Shown here: piece after piece, positions 6,827 to 16,758 of the stretch
Position numbering within the stretch: the first letter of the stretch is position 1
Layout of the letters: each line of letters begins with the position of its first letter
Source: Bacteroidota bacterium
Lineage (GTDB): Bacteria > Bacteroidota > Bacteroidia > UBA7662 > CANHCV01
Direction: 5' to 3'
DNA length: 64,000 nucleotides
Assembly: GCA_947501265.1 (NCBI GenBank)
Contig: CANMVY010000001.1
Location: forward strand, 248,001-312,000
Made by a program: the position numbers and the translations under genes
The notes under the pieces: generated by a model
The model's input: only the letters and a program-made list of their open reading frames with translations
The model's database searches: none
What the model was told of the DNA's origin: nothing

Positions 6827-8992
6827 GTGAAAACACTCCTCTATTTCTGCCAATATTTTCCCTTTGGTCAACGTGAACCACTAGCCCAAACCGAAATATT
6901 TCAGCTCGCACCCCACTTTGAAAAAATCCTCATCATCCCATTTTTTCGAGAAGAAGGAGAAAGGCCCATTCCCGAAAACGCCGAAGTTCATTGGTTTGAA
7001 AAATCTACCCGATCTTGGAATACACCCAAAACCTGCAACACCCATCAAGCATCCCAAAACATTCTGAAAAGAATTCCAGAAATTGGACCAATTGATCAAT
7101 GGAATCTGGAATTTGCTCGAAAATGGAGAGCAGCTAGAATTCATGCCGAACGGTTGATGTTCGATTTGGACATTTCATCGGAAACCATCCTATATTCCCC
7201 GTGGATGAACCCTTGGGGGCCAACTTTATCCATCGTAAAAGAATACCTGCAGGAATTGAAGGTATTTCCACCGTTGTTTTTCCGTGCAAATGGAGCCGAT
7301 TTGTACCGCGAACGCATGACGGACGTTCAACGGAAATTTCAAGCGGTAACCTTGGAGCTCGCTACCCGAGTTTTCCCGGTTTCCAACCACGGAAGCGAGC
7401 ATTTGAAACATCATTATCCAAGGTATTCTTGGAAAATTGAAACGTCTTACCACGGGAATATCCCGCTGCAATTGTTTTATTCACCCGGAAACGAGAAACG
7501 CTGGCTAACGGTTTCTACCCTGCAACCTGTGAAACGGTTGGAACGAATTTTGGAATTGCTTTCGAAAGTAACCGAACCAACCGTTTGGACGCATCTTGGA
7601 GGTGAAGGAAAAGCGTTGGCAGCGTTGAAAAAACGCTGCGAAGCGTTGCCGCCTCACGTTAGCGTTGATTTTCGAGGACGAATGCGGCAAGGTGAAATTC
7701 TGGATGTTCTTCAAAACGAGCACTTCGATTTATTCCTAAACGTAAGCGATTCGGAAGGACTGCCCCTTTCGGCCGTTGAGGCCGCCCAAGCCGGCATTCC
7801 ACTGCTCCTCAGCGATGTGGGCGGCTCCAAAGAAATTCCGCATGCCCAAGTGCTACCCGTATCTCCATTTCTACCCGAGGTTTGGCTTTCGAAGATTCAC
7901 GAATTGCAAAACCAACCTTTGCAAGATCGTCAATTGATTCAATCGGGTGCGCAACAACGATTTGGATTGAAGAATTACAGCGAGTTTGCTCAAAAAATGC
8001 TCTTCGATGTTCAAGGAACGGTAGTGATCATGGACGATAATTTACCGGGATATTCCATCGCCAAAGCCCTCATCGATGCCGGAGTTGCACCATCAAAAAT
8101 AACGGTTATTCGGAAACGCGTAGGAAGAATGGAACAACTTTCCATTGCCGATTTCGATGCATCGATTGCCCCCAAACCGTGGATTTTATTCCCGCTCAAT
8201 GAAGGCCATTGGGAGGAAGCAAAAAAATGGAAAGAACGTGAACCTGATTCCATTCGATTAACGTTTGACCCAATAACGCGGAACGATTCTTTGCAGAAAC
8301 ACCTACAAAGAGAAAAAGTACAAAGGGCGGGAATTCCCACCGTTCCATTTCAATTGGTTGCCGAATTCAACATGGAACATTTCTCGTTTCCGTTGGTGGT
8401 TAAGCCTTCCAATAAAATGGAGGTAGACCGGAAGGCTGAGCGCTTGGTATTGATTGATTCGTTGAAAGATTGGGAAGAACAACGTCATCAATTCCAACCC
8501 ACTGATTTGGTAGAATCGTGGAAAAAAGGAGCTAAAGTAGCGGCCGTGGTAGGTTTCAGGGGCGAAGGTGCGGTAGAACAATTTTCGGCTTTTCGCCGGC
8601 GGTGCTACCCCGATGATTATACGGTTTTTTCAACGGTAGAAGTTTTGGAAAACGAGGAACTTCTACAATTATCTTCTCAAATTTTGGAACAAATACCGGT
8701 GAAAGGATTGTTAGAAATTGAATTTTTAGAAACGGAGAACGGTTTTGAATTTTTGGAATTGAATAACCGCGCTACCACCTGGATCGAAGCATGGCGATGG
8801 GCGGGCAAAAACGTAATTTTTCAAACCATTTTGTGGTCGCTTGGCAAACCAATCAACGTAACCTCAGAAAAAATGGGCAGCGGATGGTTGGTTCATCGAA
8901 AGCACGAATGGCTCAATTTAAAGCACAAACCCGACCAAGTTCGGTGGTTGGTGAGCCTTTACCTCAAAGGGAAAAAGGCAATGTGGATTTAA
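6827..8992 (+). CDS. Glycosyltransferase (GT4-like) fused to an ATP-grasp domain
   Basis: This 721-residue protein joins two enzymes. Residues 1 to about 395 are a GT-B glycosyltransferase: a Rossmann-type N-terminal half, then VSTLQPVKRLERI, and the GT4 nucleotide-sugar block GLPLSAVEAAQAG near residue 311 with LLLSDVGGSKEI. From about residue 400 the sequence VVIMDDNLPGYSIAKALID begins a separate preATP-grasp/ATP-grasp region. It has FPLVVKPSN (nucleotide-binding lysine, about 524) and the metal-ligand strand FLELNNRATTW (about 644). ATP-grasp enzymes join a carboxylate to a nucleophile through an acyl phosphate, so the protein may glycosylate and ligate one substrate. The track start at 6713 would overlap cmk by 104 bases. 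GTG 6827 gives VKTLLYFCQYFPFG, a typical GT-B first strand, and is preferred. No signal peptide or membrane segment is evident. Confidence 0.85.
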   Translation: MKTLLYFCQYFPFGQREPLAQTEIFQLAPHFEKILIIPFFREEGERPIPENAEVHWFEKSTRSWNTPKTCNTHQASQNILKRIPEIGPIDQWNLEFARKWRAARIHAERLMFDLDISSETILYSPWMNPWGPTLSIVKEYLQELKVFPPLFFRANGADLYRERMTDVQRKFQAVTLELATRVFPVSNHGSEHLKHHYPRYSWKIETSYHGNIPLQLFYSPGNEKRWLTVSTLQPVKRLERILELLSKVTEPTVWTHLGGEGKALAALKKRCEALPPHVSVDFRGRMRQGEILDVLQNEHFDLFLNVSDSEGLPLSAVEAAQAGIPLLLSDVGGSKEIPHAQVLPVSPFLPEVWLSKIHELQNQPLQDRQLIQSGAQQRFGLKNYSEFAQKMLFDVQGTVVIMDDNLPGYSIAKALIDAGVAPSKITVIRKRVGRMEQLSIADFDASIAPKPWILFPLNEGHWEEAKKWKEREPDSIRLTFDPITRNDSLQKHLQREKVQRAGIPTVPFQLVAEFNMEHFSFPLVVKPSNKMEVDRKAERLVLIDSLKDWEEQRHQFQPTDLVESWKKGAKVAAVVGFRGEGAVEQFSAFRRRCYPDDYTVFSTVEVLENEELLQLSSQILEQIPVKGLLEIEFLETENGFEFLELNNRATTWIEAWRWAGKNVIFQTILWSLGKPINVTSEKMGSGWLVHRKHEWLNLKHKPDQVRWLVSLYLKGKKAMWI

Positions 8993-10674
8993 ACGAAATT
9001 GGGGATTTGAATGGTGAATCGGGTCCAGCGACCTTCTTCCGATTCAACCTGAATACTTCCCTGAAGGAAACGAATCGTTTCCGAAACGATAAATAAACCG
9101 ATGCCAGTTCCCGGTAAATCGGGATGTGCGCGGTAAAACATTTGAAATACTTTGTTCAAGTGTTCAGAAGAAATGCCTTTGCCGTTATCTTCAAAAATTA
9201 ACGTTGTTTCTTTATCGGTCACTTTCCAGGTGATGTTCAACCGAGGGATATGATTGGTATTTCTATTCCGGTATTTGATGGCATTGCTGATGAGGTTATT
9301 GAATACGATTTCCATTCTACGTCTATCGGTTACCAAAGGCACTTCAGAAAGGTCAACAAATTCAAGTTGAAAATTTTCAACATCAACAGGAAGGACCATT
9401 TTATATACATTTTCTGCCATTTCCTGAACCGAAATTTTCTCAAGTTCCAAAGCCAAGCGTCGATTGCGGGAATAATTGGTAAGATCTTGAATGAACCGCT
9501 CCAATTTGTGAAGGGAGATCGACATGAATCTGAGGTATTCCTGTATGGTTTCAATGTTTTGCTCGAGCTGGGAAAGCTCGATCAATCCCATAACGGTAGC
9601 AATGGGAGCACGTAAATCGTGAGATGCCCCGTACACCATGCGATCTAATTCTTCATTCAATGATTTGAGCTCTTCATTTTGATCAGAAAGTTTACGTTCA
9701 CTTTCCCGAATATCGGTAATATCCGTACCAAAACCCACTACATAAATTAGTTTACCCCCATCCAAAACGGGAACAAAGTTTCTCCAAAGGTTTCGTTTCT
9801 CCCCTTTTCCATTAACAAATTCCTCAAAATATTCAACCGTTTTTAAGGTAGAGACACACTCGTTGAATCGCTCTTCCCGATTTCTACCTAATTCCAATTG
9901 TGAATTCCTGCGAATAAAATAATCCAAATTGCTTTTTCCAATGATCCATTTTCTCAGTTCTTCATCTTTCATGGCAAATTTAGATAAGTAAAGGAATTTA
10001 CCTTCCAAATCAAACAAGACCACGTCCATGGGAATTCGGTCAAAAACATTATGAAAAAGCTGAACCGTTTGGTCGCGCTGCTTTTCGGATAGCCCTTTTT
10101 CTTCTTCGGTTTTACGAAGTGCGATGACGTAGAAATAGGCCACAAAAAAGGAAATCAGCAAACATGAAATGGTGTTGGTGGTCGCCATTTGTTTTATTTC
10201 CATCTCCGTTGTTGGTAAAATACCGTTTTGAGGCAATTGGAAATACAACAGGTACAAACTCACCAATGGAATGATGATGATGAATAGGCGCTGAATAAAA
10301 CTCAATTCCCTCATCACCAAAACAATCACAAAAGCAATGGGAATGTAGTAAACCTGGTAATTCGCGTCGGTTCCGTACAAATAAACCGAAACTCCGTTGG
10401 TGATGTTAACAAGAAGGATAAAATAATTTAAGGAAAGAGCGTGCCATTTTACCGCATTAAAAACAAGGGGAAGTAGGTATAAAACAAACAGGCCAATGGA
10501 GGCCAATTTAATCGCAGGTTCAGTTTCTTTGAAGAGAATACTTACAAGAACACCAGCGGAAAACAATAAAGAAAGCGATCCTAACTGATTTACCTTTTTT
10601 ATATTTTCAATCTTATTCGAAGAATAGCCCTCTCCTAAACCGATTTCGAAAGTCCATTTCAGAAAGCTCTTCAT
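8989..10674 (-). CDS. Membrane PAS-domain sensor histidine kinase
   Basis: This 561-residue sensor kinase has about six hydrophobic helices between residues 28 and 185. A short coiled linker and a PAS domain (about 205-325) follow, then a dimerisation domain with the phospho-acceptor box YGASHDLRAPI near residue 350. The C-terminal ATPase domain has the N-box NLISNAIKYRNRN, the G1 box FEDNGKGI and a GTGIGLFIV G2 box. No receiver domain is present and no response regulator is adjacent, so it is an orphan here and its target is unknown. Its stop codon overlaps the stop of the convergent glycosyltransferase fusion in one TTAA. Confidence 0.93.
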   Translation of the reverse strand: MKSFLKWTFEIGLGEGYSSNKIENIKKVNQLGSLSLLFSAGVLVSILFKETEPAIKLASIGLFVLYLLPLVFNAVKWHALSLNYFILLVNITNGVSVYLYGTDANYQVYYIPIAFVIVLVMRELSFIQRLFIIIIPLVSLYLLYFQLPQNGILPTTEMEIKQMATTNTISCLLISFFVAYFYVIALRKTEEEKGLSEKQRDQTVQLFHNVFDRIPMDVVLFDLEGKFLYLSKFAMKDEELRKWIIGKSNLDYFIRRNSQLELGRNREERFNECVSTLKTVEYFEEFVNGKGEKRNLWRNFVPVLDGGKLIYVVGFGTDITDIRESERKLSDQNEELKSLNEELDRMVYGASHDLRAPIATVMGLIELSQLEQNIETIQEYLRFMSISLHKLERFIQDLTNYSRNRRLALELEKISVQEMAENVYKMVLPVDVENFQLEFVDLSEVPLVTDRRRMEIVFNNLISNAIKYRNRNTNHIPRLNITWKVTDKETTLIFEDNGKGISSEHLNKVFQMFYRAHPDLPGTGIGLFIVSETIRFLQGSIQVESEEGRWTRFTIQIPNFV

Positions 10675-10701
10675 ACATTAAATTTACGATGCGAAAATAA
10701 A

Positions 10702-10731
10702 AAAAGAGGTCGCTTTTCAGCGACCTCTTTT
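10702..10731 (-). terminator. Intrinsic terminator after the Omp28-like T9SS gene
   Basis: AAAAGAGGTCGCT pairs with AGCGACCTCTTTT around a TTTC loop (13 bp, perfect), followed on the minus strand by a T-run. It ends the transcript of the upstream minus-strand gene, 16 bases past its stop codon. Confidence 0.9.
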
Positions 10732-10747
10732 AAAATAAAATCTCGAA

Positions 10748-12952
10748 TTATTTTCTAACGCTCAATTTTTGAACGAAGTTTTCACCTCCAACGTTCATCT
10801 TCAAAAGATAAACCCCTTCAGCTAAGTCTTGAGTTCCAATGGTTTCCTGGAAACGACCAGCACCTTGAATACCCAAATTCTTTTGGATCACTATTTGACC
10901 CAACTGATTCACCAATTGGTAAGAAACGGTAGTTCCTTGTGTAATTTCATAAGCAACGGTAGTGGATTCCTTCGCAGGATTTGGGAAAACCGCTTTAATT
11001 CCGGCTGTACCATCTACCATGTTCGCTGCAAGTCCATAAGAAACTGCTTCATTACTCTGAAATACTTCCCTTGTGATGATGTCTTGAATCCAAGAAACCA
11101 CCATCAAATCGCTCATTTGCTCGGGAACACGACCAGCTGGGAACGTGTGAGCCAAATTGAAGGTGCGAGGAGTACCGGCTGTTAAAGCTCCCACGGTATT
11201 TCCGTTTCCATTAGGAAGCATTTTGTGAACCACATGATTGAATTGTGTTTCACCATTTGAAGCAACATTTCCTGTAGTCAATTTCTCAGCAACGGCAACG
11301 AACAAACGCAAGTTGGTGTTATTTACGTTGATCGTTGGATTGATGGTAACATCAACATTCACATCGCGATTGGTTACCCAAAAACGGCTGCTCATAGCGT
11401 AGGAAGACAAACGATCGGAAGTTGTATCGTAATCGAACTGATTCCAAGAACGAGGATCAAAAACAACACCATCTACTCTCCAGTAAGGAATGGAATTGAA
11501 GTTGTAAAGCGTACGGCGGTTTCCGTTATCAGCATTGTAATAAGGATCTCCAGAACCAGGCCAGTTCATTTGGAATTTCAAGTATTCGTGATCACCGGTT
11601 GGGTTGGCATCAAAAATACCTTTCATGTTTACGTTGGCGGATACACATGGTCCACAAGTGGATGAAGAATATCCTTCGTACATGATCTTTTTAACGATTC
11701 CGTTATCTACCACGTTGGTGGTGTGGGTTAAGGTATCGTTGGCGTTATTTCCATCGTTGTTGGTTCCGTTCAAATTGGTTGCAAACATTTTGATGGAAGC
11801 AGAACCGGAAGTAGCTGGTGCATAACCAGTTGGGAAGTTAAAAGAATAGGTTCCGTTAAATGGAGCTACGTTTACCCCAGTAACGTTGTAAGAAACAGGA
11901 GTACCGCCATTCACTGAATAATTCATGGTGAAAGAGGTAATTGCTGCAGATCCAACGTTTTTCACAACACCTTTGATGTTCATGGCACCTAAGTTACGAG
12001 CCCAATTCTTACGAGTAGAAGAAGCCGTTACGCTCATATCAAAAGCATTTTGAACGGTTACATTGTGAACCAATGCATTGTTCGCCGCCATGATGTCGGC
12101 TGCACCGTTTGGATTGATGGCAGAAACCGTCAAAGCGTAATTTCCAACTGCTGTAGGGTTCCAAGGAGTAGAACAAGTGAAGTTGTAATTAGCTCCAGGC
12201 AAAACGTTCAAACCGGTTAGGGTATCAGAAAACGTAGTTCCTGTTCCAACTTGGTAAGAAACAACAATGGAACGAACTGTATCCAAACCAATGTTAGCGA
12301 AGTTACCTGTAACACTGTAAGCACCGGAAGTTAATCCCCAGTTGGTTGCAGAAGTTACCGCGTTCATGCCCACTTCCGTGCGAGAAGTACCAGTGTAAAC
12401 GGTGTAAGAAATCGCACCGGTGAACTGACGTGGAGTAAAGGTTGGATTCGGAATCGGTCCGCCGAAACCAGCTCCAGTTCCCAATTTCATGGAAATGTCG
12501 CCGTTCGCAGCAGAATCAGAAGTACCCGCTGCCCAGTTGGTATAAATGGTACCGCAAGCACCATCAACGTTACCAATGTAGAAACCGTAGTTCTGACCCG
12601 CCCACAAAATCATCTTTCCTGTTGTTGGCAAAGGTGAAAGCGTGGTAGTACCGGTTGCTGTTTGTTGAGCTGTCATCATTCCAGATGCTGCTTTTTTCCA
12701 AGTTGGACCAGCAATGGTAGGAGCAGAAGTAAGGAAACCGTTTCGGGTCCAAACCTCAAACATTCCTTGATCACCAACTGCTGCTCCGTATACCGGATTC
12801 CAGATGGTATCAATGATTACAGTTCGGTAAGCACGAAGGTTGAAAGTCACCCCCGCCTGTCCGTTAGCTCCAGCGCGGCCGGTAGCTAAGTACTGGGCAT
12901 CAGCGCCGAATGCCGCAAGGGCCAACGCCAATCCAAAGTAAAGTTTTTTCAT
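10748..12952 (-). CDS. Large T9SS-secreted protein with Omp28/thioredoxin-like domain
   Basis: This 734-residue exported protein begins with a signal peptide (KKLYFGLALALAAFGADAQ). The middle contains repeated beta-sandwich modules resembling CARDB/Ig-like repeats, with the phrases LDTVRSIVVSYQVGTG and GSAAITSFTMNYSVNGG. An Omp28-like thioredoxin-fold region starts near residue 425 with the redox-type motif STCGPCV, then YNFNSIPYWRVDG. The last 75 residues are a T9SS type A sorting domain (AVFPNPAKEST, LAEGVYLLKM). The start is placed at 12952 rather than the track 13009 because the signal peptide begins there. Related proteins in marine and freshwater Bacteroidota are cell-surface or secreted; the CxxC suggests extracellular disulfide chemistry, which is inference. 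It is monocistronic, with its own terminator. Confidence 0.88.
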   Translation of the reverse strand: MKKLYFGLALALAAFGADAQYLATGRAGANGQAGVTFNLRAYRTVIIDTIWNPVYGAAVGDQGMFEVWTRNGFLTSAPTIAGPTWKKAASGMMTAQQTATGTTTLSPLPTTGKMILWAGQNYGFYIGNVDGACGTIYTNWAAGTSDSAANGDISMKLGTGAGFGGPIPNPTFTPRQFTGAISYTVYTGTSRTEVGMNAVTSATNWGLTSGAYSVTGNFANIGLDTVRSIVVSYQVGTGTTFSDTLTGLNVLPGANYNFTCSTPWNPTAVGNYALTVSAINPNGAADIMAANNALVHNVTVQNAFDMSVTASSTRKNWARNLGAMNIKGVVKNVGSAAITSFTMNYSVNGGTPVSYNVTGVNVAPFNGTYSFNFPTGYAPATSGSASIKMFATNLNGTNNDGNNANDTLTHTTNVVDNGIVKKIMYEGYSSSTCGPCVSANVNMKGIFDANPTGDHEYLKFQMNWPGSGDPYYNADNGNRRTLYNFNSIPYWRVDGVVFDPRSWNQFDYDTTSDRLSSYAMSSRFWVTNRDVNVDVTINPTINVNNTNLRLFVAVAEKLTTGNVASNGETQFNHVVHKMLPNGNGNTVGALTAGTPRTFNLAHTFPAGRVPEQMSDLMVVSWIQDIITREVFQSNEAVSYGLAANMVDGTAGIKAVFPNPAKESTTVAYEITQGTTVSYQLVNQLGQIVIQKNLGIQGAGRFQETIGTQDLAEGVYLLKMNVGGENFVQKLSVRK

Positions 12953-13010
12953 AAAATTTGATTGATTAGTTTTCTTTCCTAAAAGTACAAAGAATCCGTT
13001 AACTTCCAAA

Positions 13011-15629
13011 TTATTGCAACTGTTTCAAAGCATTTTGCAACGATGAAATTTTGGATTCTGCATCGGCCATTTTTTTCCGCTCGTTGGCTACCACCGCTTC
13101 CGGTGCTCCAGCCACAAATTTTTCATTGCTCAATTTCGCATTTATCGACTTCAAAAACCCTTCTTGATACGCAATTTCCTGCATAATCTTCTGAATTTCT
13201 TCTTCTTTATTGATGTTTTCACTCAAGGCAATGTACGCCTCGTTGGTTCCTACCACCAGCGTCAATTGGCCATCAATCGGCGCATCCATCATGGACAAAG
13301 CAGAAGTGTTTCCCAATTTAACAATCATGCTTTCCATGCGCTTCCATGACTTTGAATGGTTCGAAATCCCCACTTCCAAACTTTCCTTGGGCGATAACCC
13401 CTTCTGCTGACGAAGATTTCTCAATTCCGAAACCAACGCAATGGCGGCTTCTACATCGGTCAAAATTTGGTGGTCAACCGATTGGGGAGTTGGCATTTTT
13501 GAAATGGCCAAAAACGATTTGGAGATGCCCAAGTGGCTCCACAATTCTTCCGTAATGAACGGCATGAACGGGTGCAGAAGTGCCAATACATCGCCCATCA
13601 AAGCGATGGTTGCTTCATACGTTTCCCGATCGATGGGCGCACCGAAAGATGGTTTAATCCATTCCAAATACCAGGAACAGAAATCATCCCAAACCAATTT
13701 GTACACCTTCATCAAGGCCTCGCTCAAGCGGAATTTTGCATAATCGTCCTCCAACTCGGCCATCACCTGGTTCAAACGGTTGCGGAACCAATCCACGGCC
13801 ACACGGTTTTCTTCCACGGCTCCATCCACCACTTCCCATCCTTGAATCAAGCGGAAAGCATTCCACAGTTTATTGCTGAAGTTCCTACCTTGCTCGCACA
13901 ACCTCTCGTCAAATGGCAAATCGTTCCCCGCTGGCGAGCACAACAACATGCCCACCCGAACTCCATCGGCCCCGAATTGAGCAATCAAGTCCAACGGATC
14001 GGGTGAATTGCCCAAACTTTTACTCATTTTCCGACCCTGTTTGTCGCGAACGATACCGGTTAGGTACACATTTTTGAACGGGGCCTTTCCGGTATAATGC
14101 TTGCCGGCCATGATCATTCTCGCCACCCAGAAAAACAAAATCTCGGGAGCAGTCACCAAATCGCTGGTCGGATAAAATTGCTTGAAATCTGGATTCTCGG
14201 GATGTGTCAAACCGTCGAAAACCGAAATGGGCCACAACCAACTCGAAGCCCAGGTATCCAAAACGTCTTCATCTTGGCGTAAATCGGCCAAGGTTAATTG
14301 AGCGTTCCCGGTTTTTGATTTGGCCTTTTCCAAAGCTTCTTCGGCCGTTGGTGCAACCACAAAATCGTTGGTTTCTCCCAAGTAATACGCCGGAATGCGA
14401 TGTCCCCACCACAACTGTCGACTCAAACACCAATCGCGAACGTTTTCCATCCAGTGTTTGTAGGTATTCACAAATTTATTGGGGATGAGATTGACTTCTC
14501 CATCTAGAACAGCATCTAAGGCAGGTTTTGAAAACTCTTGCATCTTCAAAAACCATTGCATGCTCAAGCGGGGTTCAATCACCGCATTGGTACGTTCGGA
14601 AACGCCTACTTGGTTGGTGTAATCTTTCAACTGATCCAACAAACCGGCTTCTTCCAACGCTTTGATCATTTTTTTACGAACGATGAAGCGATCTTCGCCA
14701 ATGAATAAACCTGCCGCTTCGCTCATCGTCCCGTCGGGATTGAATACATCGATCACCGGAAGCTGGTGACGCAAGCCGATTTCGTAATCGACCAAATCGT
14801 GGGCAGGGGTGACTTTCAAACAACCCGTTCCAAATTCCATATCCAACGCTGCATCGGCAATGATGGGAATCATGCGATTAACCAAAGGAACTTGAACTTT
14901 TTTACCAACGAGATGGCGGTAGCGCTCATCGTCGGGGTGTACCGCAATGGCCACGTCGCCCATGATGGTTTCCGGACGCGTTGTGGCTACCACTAAATGT
15001 CCTGATCCATCTTCCAGGGCATATTTTACGTAACAAAGTTTGCCGTGGCTCTCTTTGTACAACACTTCTTCATCCGAAACCGCGGTTTGCGCTTGCGGAT
15101 CCCAATTCACCATGCGAACACCGCGGTAAATGTATCCTTGTTCGTACAAATCGCAGAACACCCGAATTACATCGCGGTAATAATCTGCATCCATGGTAAA
15201 ATGGGTTCTATCCCAATCGCAGGAGGCGCCCAATTTGAGCAATTGCTTTAAGATAATCCCACCGTATTTTTCTTTCCATTCGAAAGCATGGCTTAAGAAT
15301 TCATCTCGAGAAAGGTCTTGTTTCTTGATGCCTTGATCGGCCAAAAGTTTTACCACTTTGGCTTCGGTAGCAATGGAAGCGTGATCGGTTCCAGGAACCC
15401 AACAAGCATTTTTACCCTGCATTCTTGCCCGACGCACCAAAACATCTTGAATGGTATTGTTGAGCATGTGCCCCATGTGTAAAACACCAGTAACGTTGGG
15501 CGGTGGAATGACCACGGTGTACGGCTCTTTCGACGGATCGGGAGTTGCTGTAAAGCAATTCGCATCGATCCATGCTTTGGTCCATTTTTCTTCAAAAAGT
15601 TCGGGTTGCCAGGTTTTAGAAAGCGACAT
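13011..15629 (-). CDS. valS: Valyl-tRNA synthetase
   Basis: ValS charges tRNA-Val. The 872-residue protein shows class I signatures: the HIGH motif as HMGH at residues 51-54 in PPPNVTGVLHMGH, and KMSKS within GRKMSKSLGNSPDP near residue 535. The editing domain lies between them, and an anticodon-binding domain and a C-terminal coiled coil (from about 805, NKEEEIQKIMQEI to SKISSLQNALKQL) follow. The track start at 15773 would run into recF. ATG 15629 gives MSLSKTWQPELFEEKW, the usual N-terminus, and sits 18 bases after a TATTTTTG box. It follows recF on the same strand by 41 bases. Confidence 0.97.
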   Translation of the reverse strand: MSLSKTWQPELFEEKWTKAWIDANCFTATPDPSKEPYTVVIPPPNVTGVLHMGHMLNNTIQDVLVRRARMQGKNACWVPGTDHASIATEAKVVKLLADQGIKKQDLSRDEFLSHAFEWKEKYGGIILKQLLKLGASCDWDRTHFTMDADYYRDVIRVFCDLYEQGYIYRGVRMVNWDPQAQTAVSDEEVLYKESHGKLCYVKYALEDGSGHLVVATTRPETIMGDVAIAVHPDDERYRHLVGKKVQVPLVNRMIPIIADAALDMEFGTGCLKVTPAHDLVDYEIGLRHQLPVIDVFNPDGTMSEAAGLFIGEDRFIVRKKMIKALEEAGLLDQLKDYTNQVGVSERTNAVIEPRLSMQWFLKMQEFSKPALDAVLDGEVNLIPNKFVNTYKHWMENVRDWCLSRQLWWGHRIPAYYLGETNDFVVAPTAEEALEKAKSKTGNAQLTLADLRQDEDVLDTWASSWLWPISVFDGLTHPENPDFKQFYPTSDLVTAPEILFFWVARMIMAGKHYTGKAPFKNVYLTGIVRDKQGRKMSKSLGNSPDPLDLIAQFGADGVRVGMLLCSPAGNDLPFDERLCEQGRNFSNKLWNAFRLIQGWEVVDGAVEENRVAVDWFRNRLNQVMAELEDDYAKFRLSEALMKVYKLVWDDFCSWYLEWIKPSFGAPIDRETYEATIALMGDVLALLHPFMPFITEELWSHLGISKSFLAISKMPTPQSVDHQILTDVEAAIALVSELRNLRQQKGLSPKESLEVGISNHSKSWKRMESMIVKLGNTSALSMMDAPIDGQLTLVVGTNEAYIALSENINKEEEIQKIMQEIAYQEGFLKSINAKLSNEKFVAGAPEAVVANERKKMADAESKISSLQNALKQLQ

Positions 15630-15647
15630 AATTTGGAAAATAAAAAA

Positions 15648-15655
15648 CAAAAATA
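15648..15655 (-). promoter_or_regulatory. Promoter box TATTTTTG for valS
   Basis: CAAAAATA on the plus strand is TATTTTTG on the minus strand, a full consensus match in the 41-base gap between recF and valS, 18 bases upstream of the valS ATG. Confidence 0.55.
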
Positions 15656-15670
15656 CGGAAAAAAAACGGC

Positions 15671-16699
15671 TTATAAACCGATGAAATCCATGGAACCGCC
15701 TAAGAGTTGTTGACTGCGTTCCTGCTGGGTATCGGTAATGAAGAGTTGGGCAAACGGTTGCCCCTGCACCCATTCCAGCAAACGTTTCAATCGCTGCTGA
15801 TCGAGTTTTTCAAAAAGGTCGTCGAAAAGCAGCGTTGGAGGAGCGGTATTTTCCTGGGACAAGCGTTGAATTTGGGCCAATTTAATAGCAAAAACCAAGC
15901 TTTTCTGCTGCCCTTGGCTCGCAAATTTCTTCACCGAAAATCCATCCAACTTCCATTCGATTTCATCGGCTTGTGGCCCCACCAAATTTCTTCCTGATGC
16001 TTTTTCTTGAGGTGTTGCGGGGCAAAATTCCGAGGGTTGGTACTCCATGCTGGGAAATTCTTTGCCTCCGCTGATGCTTTTGTAAATCCCTTCCAATTCA
16101 GGCGCCAAGGCGTCGGCAAACGTTTTACGTCGATGTTGGATCAAGGTAGCGAGCGGCCCCATTTTCAACTCGGTAAACTCCAGTAAAAAAGGATCAACGG
16201 GACTGTTTTCGGAAATTTGTTTGAGGATGGCCGAACGTTGCTTCAGCCATTTCTGGTATTCGGTTAGGGACGCAAGGTACTCGGCGTCTACCTGACACAA
16301 AAAGCGGTCCATCATCTTCCTTCGTTCTTCGCTACCGCCCAAAATGAGTCCGGTGTCCGAAGGAGCCACCATCACCACAGGGCGTTTTCCAATTAGAGCT
16401 TTGGCCGTTTGGTTGGATCCGTTTTCGCGAATAACTTTTCCTCTCCCCTCTTCCCATCCCATGAACACTTGCCCGTTATCGAACATTCCTTCCAAGGTAA
16501 AAAGAGCACATCCGAACTTCACATTGTGCTGTTCCATTGATTTGAAATAGCTCTTGGTGAGGCAAAGTTGATGCACCGAATCCATCAAATTGGTTTTACC
16601 CAATCCGTTTAATCCGTGAATAACCACCACTTTTTCTTCAAAATGGCAAGTCATTTCGGGGAGGTTTCGGTACTGAAATAATTTAAGTTGATGGAGCAA
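15671..16699 (-). CDS. recF: DNA replication/repair protein RecF
   Basis: RecF is an SMC-like ATPase that helps load RecA at gapped DNA together with RecO and RecR. The 342-residue protein has the Walker A motif GLNGLGKTN at residues 29-37, a signature-like KKFASQGQQKSLVFAIKLAQ near 260, and the Walker B LLFDDLFEKLD near 290. The reading frame has no ATG near the expected N-terminus. TTG at 16697-16699 gives MLHQLKLFQYRNL, which aligns with the usual RecF start, so an unusual TTG initiation is likely. It is divergent from pdhA and upstream of valS, not in a dnaA-dnaN cluster. Confidence 0.94.
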   Translation of the reverse strand: MLHQLKLFQYRNLPEMTCHFEEKVVVIHGLNGLGKTNLMDSVHQLCLTKSYFKSMEQHNVKFGCALFTLEGMFDNGQVFMGWEEGRGKVIRENGSNQTAKALIGKRPVVMVAPSDTGLILGGSEERRKMMDRFLCQVDAEYLASLTEYQKWLKQRSAILKQISENSPVDPFLLEFTELKMGPLATLIQHRRKTFADALAPELEGIYKSISGGKEFPSMEYQPSEFCPATPQEKASGRNLVGPQADEIEWKLDGFSVKKFASQGQQKSLVFAIKLAQIQRLSQENTAPPTLLFDDLFEKLDQQRLKRLLEWVQGQPFAQLFITDTQQERSQQLLGGSMDFIGL

Positions 16700-16723
16700 T
16701 GTTGGGGATTGAATGGTTTGTTG

Positions 16724-16731
16724 TATTTTTA
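16724..16731 (+). promoter_or_regulatory. Probable promoter box TATTTTTA for pdhA
   Basis: TATTTTTA differs from TAnnTTTG at the last base only. It is 27 bases upstream of the pdhA ATG in the recF/pdhA divergent gap. Confidence 0.4.
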
Positions 16732-16758
16732 CGCGCTATTTAAAAAGCACGGAAAAGC

